Source: Clostridia bacterium (GTDB lineage: Bacteria; Bacillota; Clostridia; Oscillospirales; RGIG577). Taken from it: a stretch of 64,000 nt of DNA. Shown here in pieces: positions 8,891 through 17,300 of this stretch (its first letter is position 1; the number at the start of each line of letters is the position of its first letter). Where the stretch lies: NCBI GenBank assembly GCA_017405765.1, contig JAFQZS010000003.1, positions 1-64,000 of the forward strand, given 5' to 3'. The notes below the pieces were generated by a model. It was not told the DNA's origin. It did not search any database and saw only the letters and a program-made list of their open reading frames with translations. Made by a program: the position numbers and the translations under genes.

Positions 8891-9106
8891 ATGAGCGTTG
8901 CAAAGATGGGCATGACGATAGAGGAAGCGGCCGAGGTCTCCGGCATTGGCCGGAACACCATGCGTCAGCTGGTGGAATGGGGCAAGCTCCCCGTGCTGAA
9001 GGTAGGGCGCAAGACCATCATCCGCACGGATACGCTGGAGCGGTTTATGGCGGTCAATCAAGGTCGTGACCTGAGACGGCAGAGCGAAGTTCGGAGGGTA
9101 GAATGA
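8891..9106 (+). CDS. Excisionase-like MerR/Xis-type helix-turn-helix protein
   Basis: 71 residues from ATG at 8891, after GGGAGGT. The whole protein is a winged HTH of the excisionase (Xis/DUF helix_turn_17) type: MTIEEAAEVSGIGRNTMRQLVEWGKLPVLKVGRKTIIRTDTLERFM. Such proteins bind att arms and direct the integrase to excision. It is divergent from the XRE regulator and has its own strong promoter. It has no downstream partner gene. The next 650 bases are non-coding. Confidence 0.85.
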   Translation: MSVAKMGMTIEEAAEVSGIGRNTMRQLVEWGKLPVLKVGRKTIIRTDTLERFMAVNQGRDLRRQSEVRRVE

Positions 9107-9443
9107 GCCGAAAGTCTGTCAACGGTTGATACAAGCTGAAAGAAAAAATGGCGCGGCAGCGCCACCTCAAAGGCCTCGCCGTTTGAGAGCGAAATACACC
9201 CCTCGCACAAAGCTGCGCTTCGTTCAAGGGGCATTTCGCTCCTGGGTCGGGCACTCCTCTGCCCCGGCATGGAGGGGCAGAGGAGCAACCGGAAACCGCA
9301 CCCGCGCTTCCCGGTGCTGTCCCACCGCTGCGGCGGTGAGACAGCGGAACGGGGGACGGGGGACGAGGGCCAGGGACGGAGGTGAACACCATGGCGCGGC
9401 ATTCCTTCATTAGTTGCTGTATTCATCCCTCTCCAGGGCAACG
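9107..9443. other. Non-coding GC-rich stretch downstream of the excisionase gene
   Basis: No convincing gene is present. Short open frames on both strands are low-complexity, overlap one another and lack ribosome sites. A 12-bp perfect hairpin (9254-9265 with 9274-9285) and other GC-rich stems are present. The region leads into the oriT-like block and may be part of a transfer or regulatory locus. Confidence 0.5.
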
Positions 9444-9590
9444 GGGATAGCGGCGCAGCCACGCAAGGGGCGGGAGCCCCTTGGAAGGAGCAGCGCGACG
9501 ACGGGTGGAGGGACATTCGGATGTCACCGCCGCCGGCCTCGCAGATCGCACATACGGGGCAGCCGAAGCTGCCCCGTATGTGCGCCATTG
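9444..9590 (+). other. oriT: Origin-of-transfer-like region of island 1
   Basis: A perfect 17-bp inverted repeat (9547-9563 with 9568-9584, tetraloop CGAA) is followed directly by GTGCGCCATTG. This resembles the nick region of MobQ (RSF1010/pTF1-type) oriTs, whose consensus is about TAAGTGCGCCCT. The block from GGGATAG (9444) to the putative nick (9584/9585) aligns with the island-2 oriT at 26416-26554 over nearly the same length (134 and 132 bases), with shared GGGATAG, GCGCA, CGCAAGGG, GCCTCGCAGA and CGCACATAC. The hairpin lacks a U-tract, which argues against a terminator. No relaxase is encoded in island 1. Confidence 0.6.
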
Positions 9591-9755
9591 TCATGGATTA
9601 GATTATAACACTTCGATAGAAAAGGTGCTCATCGGAAACGATTTCCTCCCGTTTCCCTATACCCCAACCGAAAGCATAGCTTGCAGAGACAAATGGCATC
9701 TTCAAAGGCAAGGAACGCAAGGCAAGTCAAGGGAAACACATCTGATATGCCGAGA

Positions 9756-12700
9756 TCAAGACAAGACCACTGTCTCGGATGGACACTTAGGCGCAAAGGT
9801 GGTTTTGTCCACCCAGAAGATGTTGACGTAGTATGCGCCGTCCTTGACCACGGAAGAAGTATCCTTGGTGACGAAGACCGCGCCGAGGAACTGGCTGTCC
9901 CCGCTGTAGGAGGCCACGATAACGGGGCAGTCTTCCTTTACGGCGCCGGTGACTATGATGTCTCCAGTTGCTTTGTCAAAGAACCATTCCTTCTTGGTCA
10001 CGGTGACATTGCAGGCAGCGGTCTTTTCGCCGTCCTTGGTTTTGACGGTGATGGTTGCAGTGCCGGCGGACACCGCCGTTACCTTGCCGGTGTTGTCTAC
10101 CGTGGCGACAGAAGGCTTGCTGCTGGTCCAGGACACTGCGTCATTGGTGGCATCTGCAGGACTGACAATGGCTTTCAGTATCCCGCTGGTGCCGGTGACC
10201 AGGGACATTAAAGTCATGTCCAGCTTCACGCCGGTGACGGACACCGGCGTAGATGTGACCTTGACGGTGCAGACCGCAGTCTTTCCGCCGTCCATCGTCT
10301 TGACGGTGATGACAGCGGTGCCGGCAGAGACAGCCGTCACATTGCCGGTATTGTCCACCGTGGCCACAGCGGGCTTGCTGCTGGACCAGGTCACGCTCTT
10401 ATTCGCCGCTCCGACGGGCGTTACGGTGGCTGTCAGGGTCTTGGTTCCTCCGATGGTCAGCCCCATCTCGGTTCGATTCAGGCTTACGCCGGTGACAGAC
10501 ACCGGGGCCTTCACCGTGACGGTGCAGGCGGCGGTCTTTCCGCCGTCCTTCGTCTTGACGGTGATGACAGCGGTGCCGGCGGACACCGCCGTTACCTTGC
10601 CGCTGCTGTTCACCGTAGCCACAGCGGGCTTGCTGCTGGACCAGGTCACGCTCTTATCCGCCGCTCCGGCGGGCGCTACGGTGGCCGTCAGGGTCTTGGT
10701 TCCTCCGATGGTCAGCCCCATCTCGGTTCGATCCAGGCTTACGCCGGTGACAGGCAAGTTCGGTTTCATGACCGTTACGGCACAGACCATCGTTTTTCCG
10801 CCGTCCACCGTCTGCCCGGAGATGGCGGCGGTTCCCTCGGACTTCCCGGTGACCACGCCGTAGGAATCCACCTTGGCGATCCCTTCGTTGGTGCTGGTCC
10901 AGATCACCAGCTTGTTCGTGGCGTTGGACGGCTTGAAGACCGGGGCCAGCTTTTTGCTTTCGCCGACGAAAAGGGACAGCGAGGGGTCGAGGCTCACGCC
11001 GGTGACGAAAACAGGTTTGATCACGGTGACCTTACAGGTATCCTTCTTTCCGCCGTCCGTGGAGGTGACGGTGATGTTGGCCGTCCCCTCTTTGATTGCA
11101 TAAACCTCACCGGTGACTTCGGCAACGCCGGCCACAGCGGGATTGTCGCTCGTCCAGGTCACATACGGTTTCGTCGCGTTTTCCGGAAAAACCGTCGCCT
11201 TCAGCCATTCTTTGTTGAAAGGTGACTGACCGACCACCAGAGTCAGCTCTTTCATGTTCACCTTCACATCGGTAACGTGGATCTGGGGCTGAACAGTGAC
11301 GGTGCAGGAGGCTGTCTTCCCGCCGTCCGCAGTTTTGACGGTGATCTTCGCGGTCCCCTCAGACACTGCCGTGACCTTCCCGATGCTGTTGACTGCAGCC
11401 ACAGAGGGCTTGCTGCTGGACCAGGTCACGTTTTGGTTCGTCGCGCCTTTCGGCGTGAGCGAGGACGTCAGCGTTTCGCTGCCGCCGAGGGGGAGCGTGA
11501 GCGCGCTTTTATTCAGCGTTACGGCAGTGACAGGAACGGCTTTGACTACCTTGATCCTGCATTCGGCTTTCTTCCCTCCGTCAACGGACTTGACGGTGAC
11601 GACAGCCTCTCCCGGGGACACGCCCGTGACCTTTCCGCTTGCGTTTACGCTCACAACGCCGGGAACGGAGCTCTGCCAGGAAACGCTTTTCGTCGTAGCG
11701 TTGGCGGGGGATACGGTAGCCGTCAGGAAGTCGTAGTTCCCCACGGGAAGCGTCAGCTCCGTCCTGTCCAGCTCCACCATGGCAACGGGAACCGGGGGAA
11801 CGACGGTGACCTTGCAGGAGGCCGTCTTCCCGCCGTCGGCGGTCTTGACAGTGACGATGGCGGTCCCCTCAGACACTGCCGTGACCGTCCCGCCGCTGTC
11901 GACCGTGGCCACGGTCGGGGCGGAGCTCTTCCAGGTCACGGTTTTCAGGGTGGCATTTTCGGGAGAAACGGAGGCTGTCAGGGTCTCGCTGCTGCCCTCT
12001 GCCAGGGTCAGGGCGGATTTCTTCAGCGTCACCCCGCTGACGGGATGCATCCGGCTGATGGTCACCTTCGAGGCAACGCTCCCGCCGTATGAAATGATTT
12101 TTCCGTCGCTGACCTTGCCGTCCGCAGGGTCCGTGATCTGACAGCCGGTGAGCTCGATGCCGCCGCTGAATCCGTTGACAGCAGAATTGGATCCTCCGCA
12201 GGAGGCGTTGACGGAAGCGTTTTCCACGATCAGTTTGGAGGAAGACATTCCGCTGCCCTGAACGGCGCCCCAGTCGCCGCCTTCCAGGGTCAAATCCAGG
12301 TTTTTGATGGTGAGCACCGTGCCGGTGAAATCCAGGGCATTTGCGAAGGAGGGCCCCCGAAGCGTCAGGCTGCCGGGCCCGGTGATGGTGATATCTTTGG
12401 AAGAATAGATCGGGCGGGCCCAGCCGGACGCTCCGTTATCCAGGATCGCGTCCCCGGCAATGACGATCGTCAGACCGTCAATCGCATCCGTTCCATCATT
12501 CTGGATAATATAACCTGCGTAGGTACAGTCGCCCTTTACCGTCAGGGTCTTCTCTCCGTCAAAGGAGAACACTCCGTCTCCCAGAACGTCCTTCCGGTTG
12601 TCCTCCGTGACGGTGTTTCCCGCGATCTTCAGGCCGTAGGTCCTGACGGAATTGACCTCCACCTCCGGGGCGGCGGAGTCATCGGACTTGACGATGCTAC

Positions 12701-14342
12701 CGCCGCTGACCTTTCCGCCCGACGGCATTTTGATCAGTGTGCTGTCAGAGGGATACAGGGTGATGCCCCCGGAGAAGCCTGCCACCGCCTTCCCGCCGCC
12801 CTTGGCAGAGAGATGCAGGTCTTCCAGCCATAGCTTCTCCCCGCCGTCGGAGCCGGCAACGGCGGTCCCCTTGGCCTCCACGGCCAGATCGGCGTCCCGG
12901 AGGTTCAGTGTCGCGCCGCCTGAGACCTTGATCCCGTCACCGCCTGTGGATTTGGCTGTCAGCTTGCCCTCGCCCCGGAACCGGGTGTTCTTCTCCAGCC
13001 GGAAGACTGTGCCGGAAGCGGAGAGGGTGACGTTCTCCGGGACGTCGACGATCAGGCCGTCGATCCCGCTGCGGATGAGGGCGCCGGACCAGTCCTGGGT
13101 ATAGCTCTTCCGGATGGTCAGAGTCTTGGAATCGGGGGCATAGGAGAAGGCGCCGTCGCCCAGGATATCCTGCTGATTGGCGTTGTCTGCCTGCATCCCG
13201 TCGATCCAAAGGTCGTAGACCTTCAGGGTCGATTCATACTTCACCGTCAGGATGACCTTTTCACACTTATTGTTTATCACAGTGTTGCCGCCGTTGATCA
13301 AACCCTCGCCGAACAGATGAAGCCAAAGCTCATAGGTCCCGGGCTTGGCCGGACGTCCCTTGAGCAGGAGCGTATTGTGGCCGGGATCGCTCCCGGTTTC
13401 CCCCGGCGCGAGTTCCATGCCCTCCGGGACGGAACCCTTGACGATGAGAACGCTGTCGACCTGGTTCCATTTCGTGTTTTTTGACGGGTCCTCGGAGCTG
13501 TTGAACACCGCGGCGAGATCGATGTCATAGTCTGTATATGTTTCGGTTTCCGAATCATACTCTCCCAGGGTACTCAGATCCAACTCCCAGGGATCTGCCG
13601 CTGCGAAGATGTCATCCCATTCCCTGGTCTGGATCACCAGGTCCAGGGCTGCGTTGTTGTCCTGGCCGCAGACGGCGCCGCCAAGGATCTTTCCATCCTC
13701 CGGTATGACCAGGTCAGCTTTGAGCAATTCGATCCCCTTCATAAAGCCGCTGACAGCGGCGTTGGGCGTAACGGGCGGCGACGCGTTCTTCTGCCGGGGG
13801 ATCTTCACGTTCGCGCCGTCGATCGTCAGGGAAGCATTGCTGCCCAGGCCCCGGATCCCGTATGTCAGGTCCCTGGTTTCCAGGGGGACATACTGCAGGG
13901 TGAGGGCACAGTTGTCAGCCAGGATGCCGGTCCCGCCGGCACCCTCGTTGACCAGGGTCAGAGCTCCGGATGTGTTGCCGGTTTTCTTGATGGTCGTGTC
14001 TCCGCTCAGCCGGAATAAACAGCTGTCGGGCTCGCTCCTTTTCAGGGTCAGCGTCGATGGTTTTTCTACATAGATGGTCAGGCCATCCAGGCCGCTCTCG
14101 ATCATGGCAGCGGGACCGTCGTCATCCAGCGTACAGTCTCCTTCGATGACCAGGGTCTTGGCGTTGTACTGGTACCGAAATACCCCGTCATGCAACACGT
14201 CCATCCAGTTATCTTTGGTCACCTGGACACCCTTGATTTTCAGGTCATAGGTCTCCGGGGCGGCCAGCACATCGGCGGGCAGCAGCCCGGCCAGCAGGGC
14301 GGCGGCCATCAGCATGCCGAGAAAGCGTCGGATCATCTTCAT
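9756..14342 (-). CDS. Giant secreted surface protein with beta-helix-like modules and eight Big2 (bacterial Ig-like) repeats
   Basis: 1528 residues. A signal peptide (MKMIRRFLGMLMAAALLAGLLPADVLA) starts the protein. Residues about 30-770 hold three modules that begin Y-D/G-L-x-I-x-G-x-x-V/A-T and contain DILGDG-FS-F-TL-I-G, followed by Ile/Gly/Asn-rich stretches resembling a right-handed beta-helix. Eight tandem Big2 domains of about 84 residues follow (VTGVSLDRTEMGLTIGG type). A C-terminal module of about 75 residues is shared with the upstream giant. There is no LPXTG, SLH or choline-binding anchor. The likely role is adhesion or carbohydrate contact outside the cell, which is inference. 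It lies 49 bases after the companion gene, presumably in the same transcript. Repeats 6 and 7 are nearly identical at DNA level. Confidence 0.85.
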   Translation of the reverse strand: MKMIRRFLGMLMAAALLAGLLPADVLAAPETYDLKIKGVQVTKDNWMDVLHDGVFRYQYNAKTLVIEGDCTLDDDGPAAMIESGLDGLTIYVEKPSTLTLKRSEPDSCLFRLSGDTTIKKTGNTSGALTLVNEGAGGTGILADNCALTLQYVPLETRDLTYGIRGLGSNASLTIDGANVKIPRQKNASPPVTPNAAVSGFMKGIELLKADLVIPEDGKILGGAVCGQDNNAALDLVIQTREWDDIFAAADPWELDLSTLGEYDSETETYTDYDIDLAAVFNSSEDPSKNTKWNQVDSVLIVKGSVPEGMELAPGETGSDPGHNTLLLKGRPAKPGTYELWLHLFGEGLINGGNTVINNKCEKVILTVKYESTLKVYDLWIDGMQADNANQQDILGDGAFSYAPDSKTLTIRKSYTQDWSGALIRSGIDGLIVDVPENVTLSASGTVFRLEKNTRFRGEGKLTAKSTGGDGIKVSGGATLNLRDADLAVEAKGTAVAGSDGGEKLWLEDLHLSAKGGGKAVAGFSGGITLYPSDSTLIKMPSGGKVSGGSIVKSDDSAAPEVEVNSVRTYGLKIAGNTVTEDNRKDVLGDGVFSFDGEKTLTVKGDCTYAGYIIQNDGTDAIDGLTIVIAGDAILDNGASGWARPIYSSKDITITGPGSLTLRGPSFANALDFTGTVLTIKNLDLTLEGGDWGAVQGSGMSSSKLIVENASVNASCGGSNSAVNGFSGGIELTGCQITDPADGKVSDGKIISYGGSVASKVTISRMHPVSGVTLKKSALTLAEGSSETLTASVSPENATLKTVTWKSSAPTVATVDSGGTVTAVSEGTAIVTVKTADGGKTASCKVTVVPPVPVAMVELDRTELTLPVGNYDFLTATVSPANATTKSVSWQSSVPGVVSVNASGKVTGVSPGEAVVTVKSVDGGKKAECRIKVVKAVPVTAVTLNKSALTLPLGGSETLTSSLTPKGATNQNVTWSSSKPSVAAVNSIGKVTAVSEGTAKITVKTADGGKTASCTVTVQPQIHVTDVKVNMKELTLVVGQSPFNKEWLKATVFPENATKPYVTWTSDNPAVAGVAEVTGEVYAIKEGTANITVTSTDGGKKDTCKVTVIKPVFVTGVSLDPSLSLFVGESKKLAPVFKPSNATNKLVIWTSTNEGIAKVDSYGVVTGKSEGTAAISGQTVDGGKTMVCAVTVMKPNLPVTGVSLDRTEMGLTIGGTKTLTATVAPAGAADKSVTWSSSKPAVATVNSSGKVTAVSAGTAVITVKTKDGGKTAACTVTVKAPVSVTGVSLNRTEMGLTIGGTKTLTATVTPVGAANKSVTWSSSKPAVATVDNTGNVTAVSAGTAVITVKTMDGGKTAVCTVKVTSTPVSVTGVKLDMTLMSLVTGTSGILKAIVSPADATNDAVSWTSSKPSVATVDNTGKVTAVSAGTATITVKTKDGEKTAACNVTVTKKEWFFDKATGDIIVTGAVKEDCPVIVASYSGDSQFLGAVFVTKDTSSVVKDGAYYVNIFWVDKTTFAPKCPSETVVLS
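10239..10745 (-). repeat. Near-identical tandem Big2-encoding repeats (about 252 bp x 2)
   Basis: Two consecutive units, about 10239-10490 and 10491-10745, share long identical blocks. One example is the run around CCTCCGATGGTCAGCCCCAT at 10447 and again at 10702. They encode Big2 repeats 7 and 6. The other Big2 units in the gene are more diverged, which indicates a recent duplication able to expand or contract by recombination. Confidence 0.75.
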
Positions 14343-14391
14343 ATTCCGTCCCTTCTTTCTTTGAATGTGTGGTTGGTGTCCGCAGGGAGGG

Positions 14392-17300
14392 TCATCCCCC
14401 GGTCGTCAGGACCTTAGTCAGAGGCTTCCCGCTCTCTCTGTCCAGGGCGAACAGCCGGTATTCCTTCTGATCCTTCTTCACTGTGATGATTCCGGTCTTC
14501 AACCCGTCCTGCACCACATCCTCAACAGTGCAGCCCAGCATCCTGCCGTTTCCGTCGTACCAGGCGGCGATGAGGCGGGCAGGCTCCCCGCCGCCGGGCA
14601 GCCAGACCGAATAGGCCATGACCTCGCCGCTGACGGAGATCGCGCCTTCCCCAATCGGGACCGTCTCCGCCTGCACCGTTACGACGCAGTACGCCGTCTT
14701 GCCGCCGTCGGCGGACCTGACGGTGATCACGGCGCTCCCCGGGGCCACGCCCGTCACTTTCCCGCCGCTGCTGACGACCGCCACTGTGGGTTCGGAGCTC
14801 TCCCAGGTCACAGTTGTGTCCGACGCGTCAGACGGCTTCACCGTGGCCTTCAGCGTCCCGCTCTTCCCCGCGATCAAGGTCAGGGATGTTTTGTCCAGGG
14901 TCACGCCGGTGACCGGGACCGTCGGAGCCTTCACCGTGACGGTACACGCGGCGGTCTTCCCGCCGTCCTTGGTCGTGACGGTGATGACGGCGGTCCCCTC
15001 GGCCTTGGCGGTTACTTTCCCGCTGCTGCTGACGGCTGCCACGGCAGGCCTGGAGCTGCTCCAGCTCACGGTCTTGTCCGCGGCGTCAGACGGTTTCACC
15101 GTGGCCTTCAGCGTCCCGCTCTTTCCCGTGATCAAGGTCAGGGATGTCTTGTCCAGGGTCACGCCGGTGACATGGGTCACGGGGACGATGGTCACCTCCT
15201 CCGCGACGGTCCCGCCGGAGGTGACGACGGCCCCGTTCTTCACCTTGCCCCCCGCCGGCGCGGTGATCTCACAGCCGGTGAGGGTGATCCCATTGCCGAA
15301 GTCCAGGATCGCCCCGTCCGTTCCCCGGACCGTTACGGAAGCGTTCTCCACCATCAGAGTCTCGCCTTCGCCGCCCCAGAGCCCGTAGGGACCCTGGGCG
15401 CTCACATCCGCGTCCCGGATGGTCAGGATACTGCCGCCCCTCTGGGTGACGGCGGCGGCGCAGCCGGAGATCAGGGTCAGCTTCCCCGGTCCGGTGATGG
15501 TCAGGTTCGCCCCGGCGAAAATGGGGTCCGCTCCCTCTCCGGTCTCCAGAATGGCGTCCTTCTCCACGGAGAGGATCAGTCCGGGGATGTAGCTCTCGAT
15601 GACGCCGTTCTCACTGCTGCAGTTCCCCTTCACCGTCAGGGTGCGGTTTCCGTCGAAGGAGAAGGTCCCGTCGTCCAGGATATCCGACATGTTCCGCTCC
15701 GTCACCTGGGTCCCGGCGAGATAGAGCTCCCAGGTCCGGAAGGACTTGATCGACACCTCCGCGGCCGGATCCCCCCCGGCGTCATAGACCTTGCCGTCCG
15801 TCTCGTTGAACGTTCCGCCCTCCGGCGTCTCCAGGATACACTGCTCCAGCTCCAGGCCACCGGGGACCCAGATGGCCGTCGTGGGACCGGAAACGGTGAC
15901 GTTGGAGGCCCATACATCCAGCGTGCCTTTGGCCGTATCCGAGCCGCCGCTGATGCCCCGGCGATTGCCCCGGACGGTCAGGTCCATGTCGCAGACAAAC
16001 AGTCGGCTGTCATTCTGCAGGTCGATCCCCTGGCTCAGCCACTTATTGTCTGAGATCACTGTCAGGGGGCCGCCGGTGAGCATGGTGTTCCCGCTCAGGG
16101 ACAGACAGCTCATTTTGGTGGTCCGCAGGACAGTGTCCGGCGCGGCGCAGATCACCAGGCCGTCGATCCTGCTGTCGACAATGATATTTTTCGCGTCCTC
16201 ATAGCTGCCGCTGATAGTCAGGGTATGGTCCCCGTCGAAGGAGAAGATCCCGTTCTTCAGCACATCGGTTCGGTTCCGGTCCGTCACCGGGACTCCGTCG
16301 ATCATCAGCCCGTACTTCTTCTCATAGGCGGTGATCCGTGCGTCCTTCAGAAGCTCCCCGTCCTCGCTGACCAGACAGGCCCGGCTCCCGATGGTGCCTT
16401 TGTCTCCCCGTAAGGGAGATGTGACCATGCAGTTGGTCAGGCCGATGCTCCAGAAGCCGTCCATGGCACCCTCCCCGCTGCGGACAGACACATTAGCGCG
16501 GTCCGCCCGGGCGTGGACCGCTGCGTCTCCGATGCCGGTGACGCCCTTCTTCTTCGCCTGGATCATCAGGGTCGTATTATAGATCTCCAGCAGGGCTTTT
16601 TCACACACGATCCCGCTGTTTCCGCTGCTTTGCAGGTTCAGCTGTCCCGCGCCGGTCAGGGACAGGGAGCCCGTCGTCTCGATGCAGTTGTCCCAGCAGG
16701 ACAGACTGCTGTCAGATTCCGTCCGGACAATCAGCCCTTCGATCCTATTCCGGATCAGGGGCTCGCCTCCGGTGTAATCGCAGTCGCCTTGGATGATCAG
16801 TGTGTTCACGCCGTCAAAGGAGAACACGCCGTTGCCCAGAATGTCTTCCCGGTTCAGGCTGGTGACCTGCGTGCCGGCGATATACAGGTCGTAACTGTCT
16901 TTGAGATGGAACGCGATCTCTTTTGCATACCGCGCGCTGTGGTCACTTTCCCACAACGCATTGGCTTCAACAATCGCGTCCGGGCTCAGCTTCAGTGTAA
17001 AATCTTCTTCGGTCAGCGAACTGCCGTCCTCCTGACGGAACAGCAAAGACCCGTCCGATTTCGTCATGACGCTTACATCCCAGGCGCCTTTCTTGTCCAG
17101 ATTCAGGCGCGTGACGCCGCTGGCGTCGGTTTCCATTGTGATCTGTCCGGCGTTCGCCGCACACGCAAGACTGCGGGACAGCCAGGTATCCATATCCGTC
17201 CTGGGGATGCTGGTCCCGCCCAGGCTCAGGTCCATGGTATAGACGGGAAGTGAGGGAGCTTCGTTGAGGACCACAGCGGTCACCATATGTGTCACGGTTT

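Noticed and set aside
9547-9584. Perfect 17-bp hairpin read as an intrinsic terminator
   Set aside because: No U-tract follows on either strand and no gene ends close enough. Its match to the island-2 oriT and the GTGCGCC after it fit a transfer origin better.
9126-9831. Several open frames of 60-180 codons on both strands after the excisionase gene
   Set aside because: They overlap each other, are Arg/Pro/Ala-rich as expected from GC-rich non-coding DNA, lack ribosome sites and cross the hairpins.
14365-16053. 562-codon plus-strand frame opposite the caspase-domain gene
   Set aside because: It is antisense to a well-formed gene with signal peptide and known domains. The frame is open because of GC-rich repeated codons, and its product looks like no protein.
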